A stretch of 64,000 nt of DNA from Nageia nagi (GCA_050084985.1 JBITNC010000001.1:29574001-29638000); one strand, 5' to 3'; counted from the first letter of the stretch, positions 31,781 through 44,211 are shown. Translations and numbers: made by a program. Notes: generated by a model from the letters alone, not told the origin.

Positions 31781-32663
31781 GGTGGCACTCCGTTGAAGAA
31801 ATCTGAAACTACATGGAATTTCCTTCCCTCAAGTTGCCACAGCCTATCTTAGCACGAGCTAAGCAGGGCATCGCTCAAACAGTCCTGAAGACCGCTGAGT
31901 GAAAGCGTATGAGTATAGATGGTTTAATCTCTTGCACAAAAATGGCTAATGAACAACCTATCGTACGCATTTTTGGATGGGTGTGTAGATCTTTTCTTCT
32001 GTCAGCATTTATCGACAATGTTGCTCCTTGTTATCCCTCTGCAAGTCATATGCTATTTCATTTAGTAGCATGGATGGGTTCTTTGATTATTTATTCTGAA
32101 ATGCCTCTGTTGAAAGCCATTTTATTTGTATCCAACTCGTAAACTTTGGAAGGAACAAGTTTAAGCTATTAAAGTCGAATGGAAGCACTGAAGCCTCATC
32201 TATCCGAAACTTGAACTTGCTGCATCCCGTATACCTCATTTTCTTACTACATAGTATCTCTTTTCAATGGTAAATAGTTTGATATTTACGACTCAAAATA
32301 ACCCCTCTGTGTTATCAAAAAATAAGGAAAACAAGTTCGTATTGGAACCCAATTTAAACCCTATCCCCTTGGCTACAGATGAGCGCTAAGCTGAAATCCA
32401 TTTGGGGAGCTATTTGAACCTTACGCTTCATTGTAACTTGATGGCCAAATTTTAGTGCTCGTCGGACCTAATTTGATCATGCATTTGTCACAATATCATA
32501 TCCCTTTAGTGACGAGATAATACTATCTTAATTCCTAACAATGCATATTAAATGGGCGTCATGAGAATTAATCTCTGCGACTTTGGCATCGCTCAGCATA
32601 TGGGTGCCATAAAAAAAAGTATCTAAGACTTGCTATCGCACAGTGTTTGTATGCTATGTAGCA
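31781..32663. other. 883-bp insert of unlike composition, origin unknown
   Basis: This block has a more even base composition and richer vocabulary than its surroundings (ctaagcagggcatcgctcaa, ggcatcgctcagcatatggg). It is bounded by atgagtg on both sides (31774-31780 and 32664-32670). A plus frame of 77 codons at 31909-32142 (VRIFGWVCRSFLLSAF) is the longest. I do not recognise a gene. It could be an organellar DNA insert, a processed gene fragment or an unlabelled transposon. No inverted ends were noticed. Confidence 0.55.
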
Positions 32664-32670
32664 ATGAGTG

Positions 32671-33858
32671 AAGGATATTATATATATATAATATATAATT
32701 TGTGTGTGTGACTGAGTTAGATTTTATAATGGATGTTTTGCAAATTTTGGTTGATATTATTACTTGAAGATTTATAGGATCTATTTGTTATTTAAAGTAT
32801 TCTTTTTAAATTATTTTAGGAAAAATTGTAAATGATGAATGTTAAAGTATGATTAGACTAAATGGTGTAATTTTACTCTATGATCGAGGAAGAGAGGTAG
32901 CGTTAGGGAGAGTATAAAACCTCTCGAGATCAAGAATAATGTACTATTTATTTGATTTTCGATTTCTTGCATGAAATTGATTATGAAATATGAAATGAAT
33001 GAGATGTAAGGCATCTAGGTAAGGATGCATTTTGTCATGGAAAGAGCTATCATGATCCTCAAATAACTCTAAAAACCTCTTCTAGTACTTTCATCTAACA
33101 AGTCTTGGATCCTTGGGATGAACATGCAAGATGGAGATGCCATGAAGATGCTTCAGAGGGAATGAATATGTTTTGAAGAACTTCTATGATATATTTCTAC
33201 AAAGCTATGATCTAACACTCCTCATGTTGATTGTAAGGGAACTCACATGTAATCAAATGCATCATACACTATGATGCACATCATTATCAAGTTACCAATT
33301 AGGGTAACCCAATTCTAGACATATTGCTATCATTATGATACACATTAGGGTATGGAATTAAAATCACTACCCATTGTTATATAGTAATTGTAAATTAAAT
33401 GTAATTAGGTACTAATTTATATATTAAGTAGATAGCCCTTATGTCCATGATACATTTGTAAGACATTTATGATAATCCAAGAACCAAGTATATTTTGACT
33501 TATCCAATGTTTGAGTTTATAAATGGATCTAATAAATTTATGAGGCTATAAATGATGTATTGAAAGGTTAAGGAACCCTAAGGGTGCTTAAAGTTTGTTA
33601 ATGTATAATAAATGTTACATTAGATTCCCTAACCTAATTCCAATATGACTATATGTGAATTAAAGAACCATATTGTAGTATGTGGGTAGCTTGACATTGA
33701 AAGAGAATTTCCTTTATAATAATTAATAGAAGGATTAGAAAAAAAAAGAATATTTATTAACTCATCATGACTCATGAAATAATGGGATTGTGTTAAAAAA
33801 AAATAGCCACCCAAGAAATGTCAAAATGAAAAAGGCATTAGCTATTTACAATACTTTG
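32671..33858. other. AT-rich intergenic DNA
   Basis: A TA and TG microsatellite sits at 32677-32709. The rest may be the continuation of the gypsy LTR or internal sequence of the neighbour at 33859. No gene was found. Confidence 0.45.
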
Positions 33859-34059
33859 GTAGGATGGTAAAGTTTTGGTACTTAGCTCAAGCCTAAATAA
33901 AATGTTAGGATTTTAGGTGATCTTATAAAGAAACCTAAGCTAAAATCCTAGAAGGAAATAAAAGGTAAAGGAGACCTCAAACCAATATTAGAAGTTGATC
34001 AAAAGATAAGATGAGAATACAAACAATTAGTTAATCAAAGTAAAGGTTAAAAACTATTG
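33859..34059. repeat. Direct repeat A, left copy
   Basis: gtaggatggtaaagt through agtaa.ggttaaaaa.tat recurs at 42849-43044 in the same orientation with few differences. It lies outside the LTR pair on both sides, but see block B. Confidence 0.85.
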
Positions 34060-34100
34060 TATCTATAAAAAGTTCACAAATATGTAAAAATATAGATCTT

Positions 34101-34221
34101 TCTTACTTCACAAATATGTAAAAAGTTCTCATCTCCATTGTATCTTTTGGAGGAGAACTCTCTTACTTTCTCTTCTTCTTCTCTCTTACTCGCTCTACCC
34201 CAATATTGCATTAAGGGAGAG
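34101..34221. repeat. Direct repeat B (internal 3' end with PPT), left copy
   Basis: cttacttcacaaatatgtaaaa through attgcattaagggagag precedes this LTR and also precedes the right LTR (42251-42357). It looks like the interior 3' end of the element including the PPT (attaagggagag). Its presence left of the left LTR means that LTR is also the 3' LTR of a truncated copy. Confidence 0.82.
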
Positions 34222-34710
34222 TGTTGGAATGTATAATACATTATTGTAAAGGTTTGTATTAAATCTTCTATGTAAATTCACTAATACTTAAGGGTATCAT
34301 TTGATACCTTAAGTATTTAAGTGAATATGATAATGTAACTTGTCCTACACTCCATGTCATGAGCATGCCCCTTGGGTAAAAGGATGTGCATATCATGCTT
34401 TTGTACATTGGATAAAAGGGTGATCCAAAGAGGGATTTTGGCCTATAAATAGAAGACTCCCTCTTTATGATCATACACAAATTGTGGAGTAAAGTTATGC
34501 TATAGGGTAGAAGTGTAGGAGTTGAGATTAGGAGAATTATATGAGAGTCATATTTGTTATTGAAGTAAAGATCTAGTTAGTGGATGTACTCCTAGTTGGA
34601 GGAACCACTTTACATCTTGAGTTACTTTGTGAGTTTGTTAGATGTGAATTTGAGAGCTTTCATATGATCTTGGTAGTTTAGGCTTGTTCTTTTATATTTC
34701 AATTCCTTCA
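34222..34710 (+). repeat. Left 489-bp LTR of the element at 34222-42846
   Basis: It begins tgttggaatgtataatac and ends caattccttca. A TATA box, tataaata, lies at 34444-34451. It is followed by a PBS, tggtattagagc, at 34713-34724. The same 489-bp LTR is at 42358-42846. Confidence 0.92.
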
Positions 34711-34712
34711 TT

Positions 34713-34724
34713 TGGTATTAGAGC
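34713..34724 (+). promoter_or_regulatory. Primer-binding site after the 489-bp LTR
   Basis: tggtattagagc, the same initiator-Met-type site as in copia-1, starts 2 bases after the LTR. Confidence 0.85.
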
Positions 34725-35278
34725 ATCTTGGAAGCTCCTCTTCACATCCTTGGTGTGGAAGCTTTTCTTTAACATATTGAAGGTCTTCATTCCTCATCTT
34801 ACACTTCATTGTTAAGGTAAAGAGAAGGATAGATTCCTTATTTTTATTTATTTCTCTTGGATTATTTCAATATGATATAATATATTTTGTATTATGTGTT
34901 AATCTATTTCCTTTACAAAATATGCTTAAATTTAGCAATATATGGTTATGCAATCTTTTAATAACATTTTTATGTTAGTTACAAAAGATCTTTAATATAT
35001 TGCTATAATTTGTTTGAAATAAAAAATATATGTTGATATTTTTTAATATAAAAAAATGTATTATTATTGTTACAAAAACTATTATTATAATTTTTTTCAC
35101 AATTTTTTTTTTTTACTTTTACATTGTAAGCTTCTTTACAATATACATGTTTTATTCATTGTTAAGGGGAGACTTAGTTTTTATAAGGCAAACATAAAAT
35201 ATATTGTCTAATATATTACACTAGATTTTAATGTACATGTTTTATTATTTTTTTTTTAAAAGGGATCATTTGTCTAAA

Positions 35279-35420
35279 GCCCTCATAGCCTTTGAAAAGG
35301 CCCTTATGGCCTTGAAATATTAAAAAAAAAAAACAACACAAAAGGCCATGCCCTCACAGTCTTTGAAAAGACCTTTGTGGCCTTGAAAAATTAAAAAAAA
35401 AAACAACATGAAAGGCCACA
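35279..35420. repeat. ~70-bp tandem duplication
   Basis: ccctcatagcctttgaaaag...ggccttgaaatattaaaa with an A run and caacac is followed by a second copy starting ccctcacagtctttgaaaag. Confidence 0.8.
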
Positions 35421-35930
35421 ATGTTTTTAACTTCTGTCACTTCAATCCCAAAGTCCCCTTTCACTATCTCCATCTCTTCTATGCAGTCTATCTTGGGCCC
35501 TTTTGCCTGCATGGGAGAAGCCCTATCTAATGCCAAGTTTTCCACCTATGGCCACTACCTGGCCTCCCATCAATCCACATCTACTAGCCCCAACCAAACC
35601 CCATCCACTCTCTATGTGGTAGTAGCAAACATATGGTAGCCCTATCATGTGTTTTGCTCCCTTCCTATGTGGTGGTGATGGCTGGCCACTAGTTTATGTG
35701 ACTGCACCACCTCTCCCACCTTCTCCTGCTGCTCCTTTTTTTGCTCCTCATCATCGAGTTTGGGAAGTGCATGTTGGCGACTACTTTGTATGGCTTCACC
35801 ACCTCTTGCTCCTTCGTAGCTCACTAGGCTCTTTAAACCCCTCACAAATAGGACATAGTCTAGAACCACTCTTCCTCTCTATTGCAATTCCATGTGTCCT
35901 TTCTACCTTTATTAAAAAATAGGAGAAAGA
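35420..35930. other. GC-richer block, possible captured gene fragment
   Basis: This block is C-rich on plus and differs from the A/T-rich neighbourhood. Short open frames exist on both strands (for example 35421-35639 and 35647-35922 on plus, 35545-35354 and 35869-35645 on minus). I recognise none. Low-T coding-like composition suggests a transduplicated host exon, but that is inference. Confidence 0.4.
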
Positions 35931-36289
35931 ATTTTTTTAACCATCATGGTTCATTAATGCCTTAGTCCATTTCTTTCTCTTGGCAAGTAAAGTTTAATTG
36001 CAATTTGTTGAGTACATGCTTTCCTTCTCCAATTTGTGTACTCCTTATTAATGATGAGTATTTTTTTTTTAAATTTTAGAAATGCTTACACATCATTTTT
36101 TTTTAAAAGAGGCATTTTTTTTAACTTAAATTTGAAAGTAAAAATTAAGTGCAATTTCTTTTTAGTTAATAAAGTTTTAATACTTAAAATTAATTTTTGC
36201 CATGGATAAAATTATTTAAGCCATTTTTTTAGTGCTTATAATTTTTTTTGGTAAAATTTGGCATTAAAATTACATAGTACAAAAGTAAT

Positions 36290-36780
36290 TTGTATGAATT
36301 TTTTTTAATGCATGTTGCTTGCATAACTTTTTAGAGCTTAATTTTTTTAAGGATTACTACTTAAAAGTTAAATGCATGCTTAGTACTTATGCTTTAAAAA
36401 AAAATCAAAATGATCCATGCTTATGATTAGTACTTATGCTTAATACTTAAGTTAATGCATTTTGCTTAAATGATGCATGTTTAGTACTTAAATGTTTAAG
36501 TTAATGATACATGCATAGAACTTAATTTTTTGGGTGATGCATGCTTAAGAACTTAAATTTTAAGTTGGATACTTATTTTTTTCAATGCATGCTTTATTGG
36601 AATGATGCATGCTTGCTTACTTAAATTTTTTTAAAGCTATGTGAATAATGCATTTTTTCTTAATGCTTAAAGCTTAAATTTTTTTAATGCATGCTCAAGG
36701 ACTTAATTTTTTTCAAGTTAATGCTTAGGACTTAAATTTTTTTAAGATGCATGCTTATGACTTAAGAATGCATGTTGAGT
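36290..36780. repeat. Degenerate atgcatgctta repeat field
   Basis: atgcatgcttaagaacttaaatttttt-like phrases recur about every 30-45 bp without strict period. The motif tgcatgc occurs many times. Confidence 0.7.
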
Positions 36781-37599
36781 AATTATCCTTATGCAAAGTA
36801 TGGAATGGACTTATGCAAAATAAGTGATGATGTAAAGATGTCCTTTAAGGGTTGGTAAACAAAACCCATTGGACACTTAGATTTCAAATTTTTTTACATG
36901 GATGATATTTTACTTATGCTCTTTTATTTCATGTTTCGCACTTTGATTTATTTGCTTATGTAACAAAAATGCAAACATTGATATGAGAAACACCCTAAAA
37001 TGAACACATCCACATGTACATTCCGCAACATGACTTGTTTGGGGAGCTATGAGGTGAGGATAGGCAAACTGGAGCCTTTAAGTTTGATGATCGAAGTGGT
37101 AAAAAGTCCATACTTTTTAATTTTTTCTAAGTCCTCTATTGGTCTATATTGAAATCCAATAGGTGGATAGGTATGTGTGTAGTGATACCACATATCTGCA
37201 TGTCCATTCAGGAATTATCCTAATAACGTAGGAGGACAATTTGAAACCTAATTATGATTAATAATTTGGATGATCCAATAAACATTGGAACCTTGGAAAA
37301 TAGCTAGTACTTCTCTTTATGAGAGTATATCACTTTTCAAGGGAAATGGTTGAGGATTGGTAGTACTTGGGATCCTCTTATGTGGGCATCCAAGTGAAGG
37401 CCTAATTTTAGACAAAAAAATAAGTCTCAATAATGTCACTCTACATCTATGGTTCTTAGGATGAAAAATGTATTTAGGTACATAGGTTATTATTTAAATT
37501 ATAAAACATTTGCACTTATGAATCAAATCAAGCATGTATTAGTGTTAAATGTAATATGTATTATTTACTTGATTTATTGAAAACACATGCTTATTATTT

Positions 37600-40500
37600 C
37601 ATATTTTTTTAAAGCAAATGGGAGAATCCTTTTTACCCAAACAAATCTTGATGGTTTCAATTATGGGATTTGGAGACCTCAGATGAGAGCTGAATTGCAG
37701 GCAAGGAAGCTATGGCAAATAGTAAATAAAAACCTTGTACCTCTTACAAATGAGAAGGCACTAGAAGCTTACAACATAAATAGTGAGTTCGCAACCTCCA
37801 TGATTTACTGTGCAGTTTCAGATGATGTGCTTCTGATAATATTCTCTTCAACTTCAGCAAAGAAAGAATGGGATAAGCTTAAACAAATCTACCTTGATTC
37901 AAACTTTTCAATAACATTTACCATTCTTCAAAAGTTACTTCAATCTCATTAAGGAGAAGATGAAAATGTGGCTATCTACTTGAACAAAATCATTGACCTA
38001 AAGACCCAACTTGTTGCTTGAGAGTGTAATTGGATCATTGATGAGTTTATGGTCTTCATCATTCTTTAAAACCTCTCTTCAAAATTTAGAAAATTCATAA
38101 CTATTATAAAAATAAGGTTTGATGATGAAGAAGAAGTCATCTCTCTTGAAAACCTTTCAAGGCACCTATTGAAGTATGAGGAAACCCTTAATAATAAAGG
38201 GTTGATTTCTTCTCTTAAAGATAATAATGTTGCTCTTAGAGCAACTAAAACTCTTTTCAAGAATAAGTTAAACCATAAAAAATATTATCCTTCTTCCTTC
38301 AAAAGGTTTAAGAAAAGAGGTAATGGCTATAACAACAACAGGAACAACAACCATAATAGTAGGAATAATGGCAACAATAATTATTTCAAATAAAGAGATG
38401 GAAAAGGCAAAGCAAACACTCCTTATCCTAAGAAATTTTTTGATGGAAATTGTAACTATTATGGTATTCAAGGTCACAAAGAAATTGATTGCTACAAAAA
38501 GAAAAGAGAGGAAAAGTATAAAAGAAATAGAAATATAAAGAATTACAAAAGAAATAAAAATACTCATGCTAGTTTTGCTACGACACTCTACTCCATGTCT
38601 CGCACTTTTTCATTTGAATGGATTGTTGACTTTGGTTGCACTAATCACCTATGCTTTGAAAAGGAAAATTTTAAGAACTTTCATAAGTATAATAAGGATG
38701 TGGTTGTTATAGGTAATAAATCTACCCTTGAAGTCTAAGGAATTGGGAGTGTGCTAATTCATGAAATGGTTCTTAAAAATATTCTCTATATTTCTAAGTT
38801 AAGGATGAACCTTCTCTTCATGATCCAAGTTGCTAGAAAAGGGTACTCATTTGAGTTTGACTCTCAATTCTAGTGAATTAAGAAAGGACTTACCACTTTG
38901 GTTAAAAAATCTATGAAAGATAATCCTTACATTATGGATCAAGTACCATCAAAGATATGTCTTACTTATAATGTGTGTTCTAAAGTAATCTTTGGCATTA
39001 TCATTTAGGGCACCTTAACCATAAGAGTATTCAAGTCATGAAAGATAAAGAACTTATGAAAAGTTTACTTTGAATTTCTCTTTAGTTGGTCTATGTGAGA
39101 AGTGCATTCTTAGCAAGATGCATAGATAAAAGTTTGAAAAAGATAAGGTAACAAGAGCATCTCAACCTCTTCAACTTGTGCATTTAAATTTGATAGGTCT
39201 ATTTTAGACTAAATCACTTGGAGGAGCATCTTACATCTTGACCTTCATTGATGAATTTATTAGGATGACCTTTGGGTATCTACTTGAGCACAAGGATCAA
39301 ACCTTTGAAATTTTTAAAGTTTTTAAAGCCTTTGTTGAGTATCAAACTAACCTTAAAATCAATATGTTGAGATTAGATAATGGGAGAGAATATAACAGCA
39401 ATGAGTTCAATAACTATTATGCTAAGTATGAAATCAAAAGGTAATTTAAAATTCCATACACTCCTCAGCAAAATGATGTTATCGAATGGAACAATAGAAT
39501 AATTATGGAGATGGCTAGATGCATGTTGGGTAATCTTTCTAAGTTCCTATGGAGTGAAGCTATGAGCACTACTATTTACATCTTAAATAGGTGTCCCACA
39601 AAAGCCATTCAAAGAAAAACTCCTTTTGATACATGGTTAGAAAGAAAACCTAACATTTCACACCTTAGGGTGTTTGGTTATGAAGCATTCTCCTACATTA
39701 TTTTTGAGCAAAGGAAAAAGTTGGATAAAAGAGCTAAAAAATGCATCTTTATGGGTTATAACAGTTAGTGTAAAGGCTATAGGATCTACTCTCCAACCTA
39801 TTAAGTAGTGTTTATTTCAAAGGATGTAAAGTTTAATGAACTTCTTAAAGAATCTACTTCTAACGAAGATGTTGATGATCTAGAGGACTCTTCAATTGCT
39901 CCTAGCTGGTTGGATATTGATGTAGATAAGTCACCTCAAGAACAAAACTCTCCAACTCAAAGGGTAACAAGAAGCATGACCTTAAACAAATCCTTAATTG
40001 CCAAGATTGGCAATAAGCATGAGCCCTCAACCTTCAAAGAAGATTCTAAGCATGAGTGCTAGATGGAATCCATGAAAGTGGAATATGAGGTGCTTATGAA
40101 AAATAAAACTTGGGACTTAGTTTCCTTATCCCAATGAAAAGAATGTGATTGGCAATAAGTGGATCTACAAGGTTAAATTCAATTTAGTTAGAGATATTAA
40201 AAAATATAAGGCAAGGTTAGTAGCTAAAGGTCTTGCTCAAAAATATGGTATAGATTATGAGGAAATCTTTGCTCGCATGATAAATATGCCTACTATGAGA
40301 GTTATTCTTACTCTTTACGTAGCTCAAAGATAGAAAGTTTTTCAAATTGACATCAAGAGTGCATTTCTCAATGGTGACTTAGATATGGAAATCTTCATGA
40401 ATCAACTAGAAGGGTTTATTATGGAAGGTAAAGAGTCCTTTGTGTGCAAGCTAAAGAAGTCATTGTATGGACTTAAGCAGGCACCTAGAGCCTAGTACAG

Positions 40501-41548
40501 AAAGATTTTAAGATACTTTACAAACATTCAATTCTCCAAGTGTTTTTCTAACTCTGATCTATATGTGCTCAATCAAGAAAAAGATGTGGTCTTGATTCTC
40601 CTTTATATGGATGATATTTTGATTACTAGAAATAATGATGAAATCATTCAAGAGTGCATATCCAAACTTAGGCAATATTTGAAATGATTGATCTTGGTCT
40701 CTTACACTACTATCTTAGAATGCAAGTGTATCAATACAAGAATGTACTTACCTCAGTCAATCTAAGTATATATTAGACATCCTATAGAAATTTGGTATGA
40801 AGGAGTGTAGATATGTTGTAATCTCGATCTCTCCTAGAATCATTATTTCTCTAAGCTCCAACTCTCAGTTAGCTGATGCTATAGCTTACAAGTAATTAAT
40901 TAGTAGTCTTTTGTATCTAACTATATCCAAGCTAGATATTACCTTTATAGTGAATCTGATGGCACAATTCATGCAAAAATTATATGTTGAGCACCTTAAT
41001 GCTATTAAGCAAATCTTGAGTTATGTTGCAAGAGCTAAGGATCTTGCTCTCAAGTATTCCAATTTGCCCTCATTTGTTCTCTCTGGATTCTCAAATTCTA
41101 ACTATGGGAGAGATAGAGATGATAGGAAGTCAACCTTTGTATATGTGTTTAACATTGGTTCAAGGTGCTATCTCTTGGGCTTCCAAGAAGCAACCTACTA
41201 TTTATCTTTCCACCATAGAAGCTGAATATCATGCCATGTCTATTGCAACCTAAGAAGTCATTTGGCTAAGGCATCTTCTGAAAGAAATTGGGTATGAGCA
41301 AGGTGGCTCATCTTTGATCTCTTCAGATAATCAATCGGCTATTTATTTGGCTAAGAATCTTGTGTTCCATTAGAGAACAAAACATGTGGAAATCCATATC
41401 CATTTTATTAGGGAGAAGGTTCTTGATGGCATCATACACCTGGAGTATTATCCATCCACCTTGAACTTCATTGATTTGTTTGCTAAGCCCCTCCCAAAAG
41501 CTCAGTTCTATAAGCTTAGGGATGCTATCAGGTTGGTGAAGTTGCCCT
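37600..41548 (+). pseudogene. copia-3 gag-pol relic
   Basis: A decayed copia polyprotein of a lineage different from copia-1/2. Gag starts with LDGFNYGIWRPQMRAELQARKLW (open to 37950). A zinc knuckle near 38450 reads CNYYGIQGHKEIDC, again with Tyr for the second Cys. Protease reads WIVDFGCTNH (about 38620). Integrase shows LTFIDEF and MLRLDNGREYNSNEF at 39238-39444, then MEMARCML and NRCPTKAI. RT has GNKWIYKVK, KARLVAKGLAQKYGIDYEE (40145-40333) and LYMDDILIT (about 40600). RNase H ends with IEAEYHAM and NFIDLFAKPLPKAQF (41568). Stops and shifts are numerous. Confidence 0.88.
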
Positions 41549-41558
41549 CAAGGGGGAG
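41549..41558 (+). promoter_or_regulatory. Polypurine tract of copia-3
   Basis: caagggggag follows the RNase H end by about 30 bp and precedes tgaaggttgaattcatatg, the probable start of the copia-3 3' LTR. Confidence 0.75.
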
Positions 41559-42250
41559 TGAAGGTTGAATTCATATGTTGAATTCATGTTTGTGATGACA
41601 ACTTCACCCTAAGAGGATTTTATGCTATATAGCATTGATTTTATTGTACACCTTCATGGTAAGTTCACTTGCATGAGGAACTTATTTTACAAATTGGCCA
41701 ATATTACATTGTTTAGTTATCCATGTGTGACGAACTCTTATGTTTTGGCACTATTCAATTATCCATATGTGAGAAACTCGTATGTGCATACTCTATTTTT
41801 TGGTCAATCTAGCACTATTTAGTTATCCATGTGTGAGGAACTCTTATGTGTCTTTTGGCATTGTTTAGTTATCTATATGTGAGGAACTCATATGTGCATG
41901 CTCTATTTTGTAATGATAATCAATACATATTTTTATATATAGCAAGTGACTATAAGTTTTTTAGCATGGCATCTTTGTGATGACTTATAGTGCACCATTG
42001 ATTAGTTCATGATGTCATTTGTGTCATTCATCTATCCTTGTTGATATGAATATGATGCATCTAATTGATCTTATTATTTGAGTTGCTTATGACTTGCAGG
42101 TTTCTTTCAAATTGTAAGTTACTTACCTCAAGAATGCAGGCTCTGGAGACTCTTCATGACTTCTAGTTGGATGACTACTTCATGTACATTGAAACCAATT
42201 ATGGTTAATGATTGTATTTGGCAAAGTAGTGTGTCTCAAATTAAATATTT
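41559..42250 (+). repeat. Probable 3' LTR of copia-3 (unpaired)
   Basis: It starts tgaaggttgaattcatatg right after the PPT. It contains tandem ~60-100-bp units with tttagttatccatgtgtgag and gaactcttatgtg at 41710-41910. No matching copy was seen before the gag at 37600, so the 5' LTR is lost or too far decayed. The right end is set where block B begins. Confidence 0.6.
41700..41915. repeat. Tandem units inside the copia-3 LTR
   Basis: The phrase ttagttatccatgtgtgacgaactc and variants (ttcaattatccatatg, ttagttatctatatg) recur four times at about 41713, 41755, 41818 and 41866. Confidence 0.72.
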
Positions 42251-42357
42251 CTTACTTCACAAATATGTAAAAGTTCTCATCTCCATTATATCTATTTGGA
42301 GGAGAACTCTTTTTCTTTCTCTTACTCGCTCTATCCCAATATTGCATTAAGGGAGAG
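42251..42357. repeat. Direct repeat B, right copy, with PPT
   Basis: Same as 34101-34221. It ends attaagggagag directly before the right 489-bp LTR. Confidence 0.82.
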
Positions 42358-42846
42358 TGTTGGAATGTATAATGCATTATTGTAAAGGTTTGTATTAAAT
42401 ATTCTATGTAAATTCACTAATACTTAAGGGTATCATTTGATACCTAAAGTATTTAAGTGAATATGATAATGTAACTTGTCCTACACTCCATGTCATGAGC
42501 ATGCCCTTGGGTAAAAGGATGTGCATGTCATGCTTTTGTACATTGGATAAAAGGGTGATCCAAAGAGGAATTTTGGCTTATAAATAAAAAGCTTCCTATT
42601 TGTAATCATACACCATTTGTGGAGTAAAATTATGCTATAGGGTAGAAGTGTAGGAGTTGAAATTAGGAGAATTGTAAGAGAGTTGTATTTGTGATTGAAG
42701 CAAAGATCTAGTTAGTGGATGTACTCCTAGTTGGAGGAACCACTATACATTTTGAGTTACTTTGTGAGTTTGTTAGATGTGAATTTGAGAGCTTTCATAT
42801 GATCTTGGTAGTTTAGGATTGTTCTTGTTATAGTTCAATTCCTTCA
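42358..42846 (+). repeat. Right 489-bp LTR
   Basis: It begins tgttggaatgtataatgc and ends caattccttca, 489 bp like the left copy. It is followed by tagta and then repeat A. Confidence 0.92.
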
Positions 42847-42848
42847 TA

Positions 42849-43044
42849 GTAGGATGGTAAAGTCTTGGTACTTAGTAGCCTAAATAAAATATTATGATTT
42901 TAGGTGATCTTATAAGGAAATGTAAGCTAAAATACTAGAAGGAAATAAAAGGTAAAGGAGACCTCAAACCAATATTAGAAGTCGATCAAAAGATAAGATG
43001 AGAATACAAATAATTAGTTAATCGAAGTAAGGGTTAAAAATTAT
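42849..43044. repeat. Direct repeat A, right copy
   Basis: Matches 33859-34059. It follows the LTR after 2 bases. No PBS is present here. Confidence 0.85.
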
Positions 43045-44210
43045 GGGTTAATAAATTATCAAGACATTGATATAGAAATAAAACTTATTCAATCCCTTAT
43101 TGTCATAAGTTTGCTAAAAAATAACCAAAATATATTCCCTGAGTATGATATACCATATGCCATACTCCCTTGTTATAAGTAGCCATTTTTAGAAGCATCT
43201 TAGGGCTTGTTATTCTTTGGTATGTAATGTACTTTTGAAGTAATATTCTTTATGTTGCATCATGCATATGGGATATTTATATAAAAGTACTGTTGGCTTC
43301 ATGAATAAGCTTGTTTGAAACTTCTTGTGCATATTTGATGGATTTATTGATTTTGTTTATAAAACATGATTAATAATGAGAAAAGTGGTTTGTTTGCAAT
43401 TAATTAGATTGTAAGAACATCCTATTGCTTGATTCAAGCATGAAACCTAGAAAACCAAATAATTAGTTTGGGATCAATTATTTCTAGGGAAGTTAGTGTG
43501 GGGATGGTTTTATTTAAAATTCATTAGATTGAATAAACCACTTGAGGGTATTATTTTAATACCCATATCTCCCTAAGATATGGACATAGGTATGATGAAT
43601 ATCGTAATGAACCTAGCTGATAAATATGGGAAGGCTAGTATCTCATACCTTTGATAGGTTTTCAAATGAGTGTAGCATTCAATAAAATTGTAGTTACAAG
43701 GTGAAAGTAACTAGTAGTCATACTACCTATAGTTAATAAAATAGGAGTATGATGACTATTCTATAGATAATGATGCTTACCCATTTCATATGGAGGATTT
43801 TTGAGGATAATCTATCTGCATATATGCATCGAAGAGGTTGCCTTCAAGGAAAGATGTATAACCTTATGGATGAGCATTCTCTTGGGTGATATAGGCCTCA
43901 AGAAGGAAACCACTACACCATGACCAAGATTCCTATTGCATAGTTTGTAAATAGAAATGGTATGGTCACCTATGTGGCATCTTCCAATGGGGTGAGCATT
44001 GAGAAGTGAACACTAGAAGAATTTTGATCAAGGTTGGTTAATCCAAAATTGACCAATCTTTCCATATGGATGCTAACTAGCTAGCAGTGTTGACATGCTT
44101 ATGTGGATAACCTTGTCTATTCTTAGACCATTCAAGTTTTTAAATTAAATAGAAAAAATATGTTTAAAATTTTAGTAGTTTTTGAAGTTGGGAATAAGTG
44201 AAGTGTTACA
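43045..44210 (+). repeat. Probable 5' LTR region of the gypsy at 44211
   Basis: A gypsy PBS follows at 44212, so the DNA before it should be an LTR ending agtgttaca. The left border is not visible and no second copy was found, so only the right end is supported. Confidence 0.45.
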
Positions 44211-44211
44211 T

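Larger units (their letters stand above)
34725..37599. other. Non-coding interior between LTR and copia-3 relic
   Basis: No gag follows the PBS within 2.8 kb. The stretch holds a ~70-bp tandem duplication (35279-35420), a GC-richer block (35420-35930) and a degenerate atgcatgctta repeat field (36290-36780). The element between the 489-bp LTRs may thus be a nonautonomous, LARD-like element into which copia-3 came. Confidence 0.6.

Noticed and set aside
31909-32142. Named organellar gene for the 77-codon frame
   Set aside because: The peptide matches nothing I can name with confidence, so only composition and boundaries are reported.
35647-35922. Host protein-coding exon
   Set aside because: Pro-rich frame in a C-rich block, with equally good frames on the other strand; no recognised domain or splice context.
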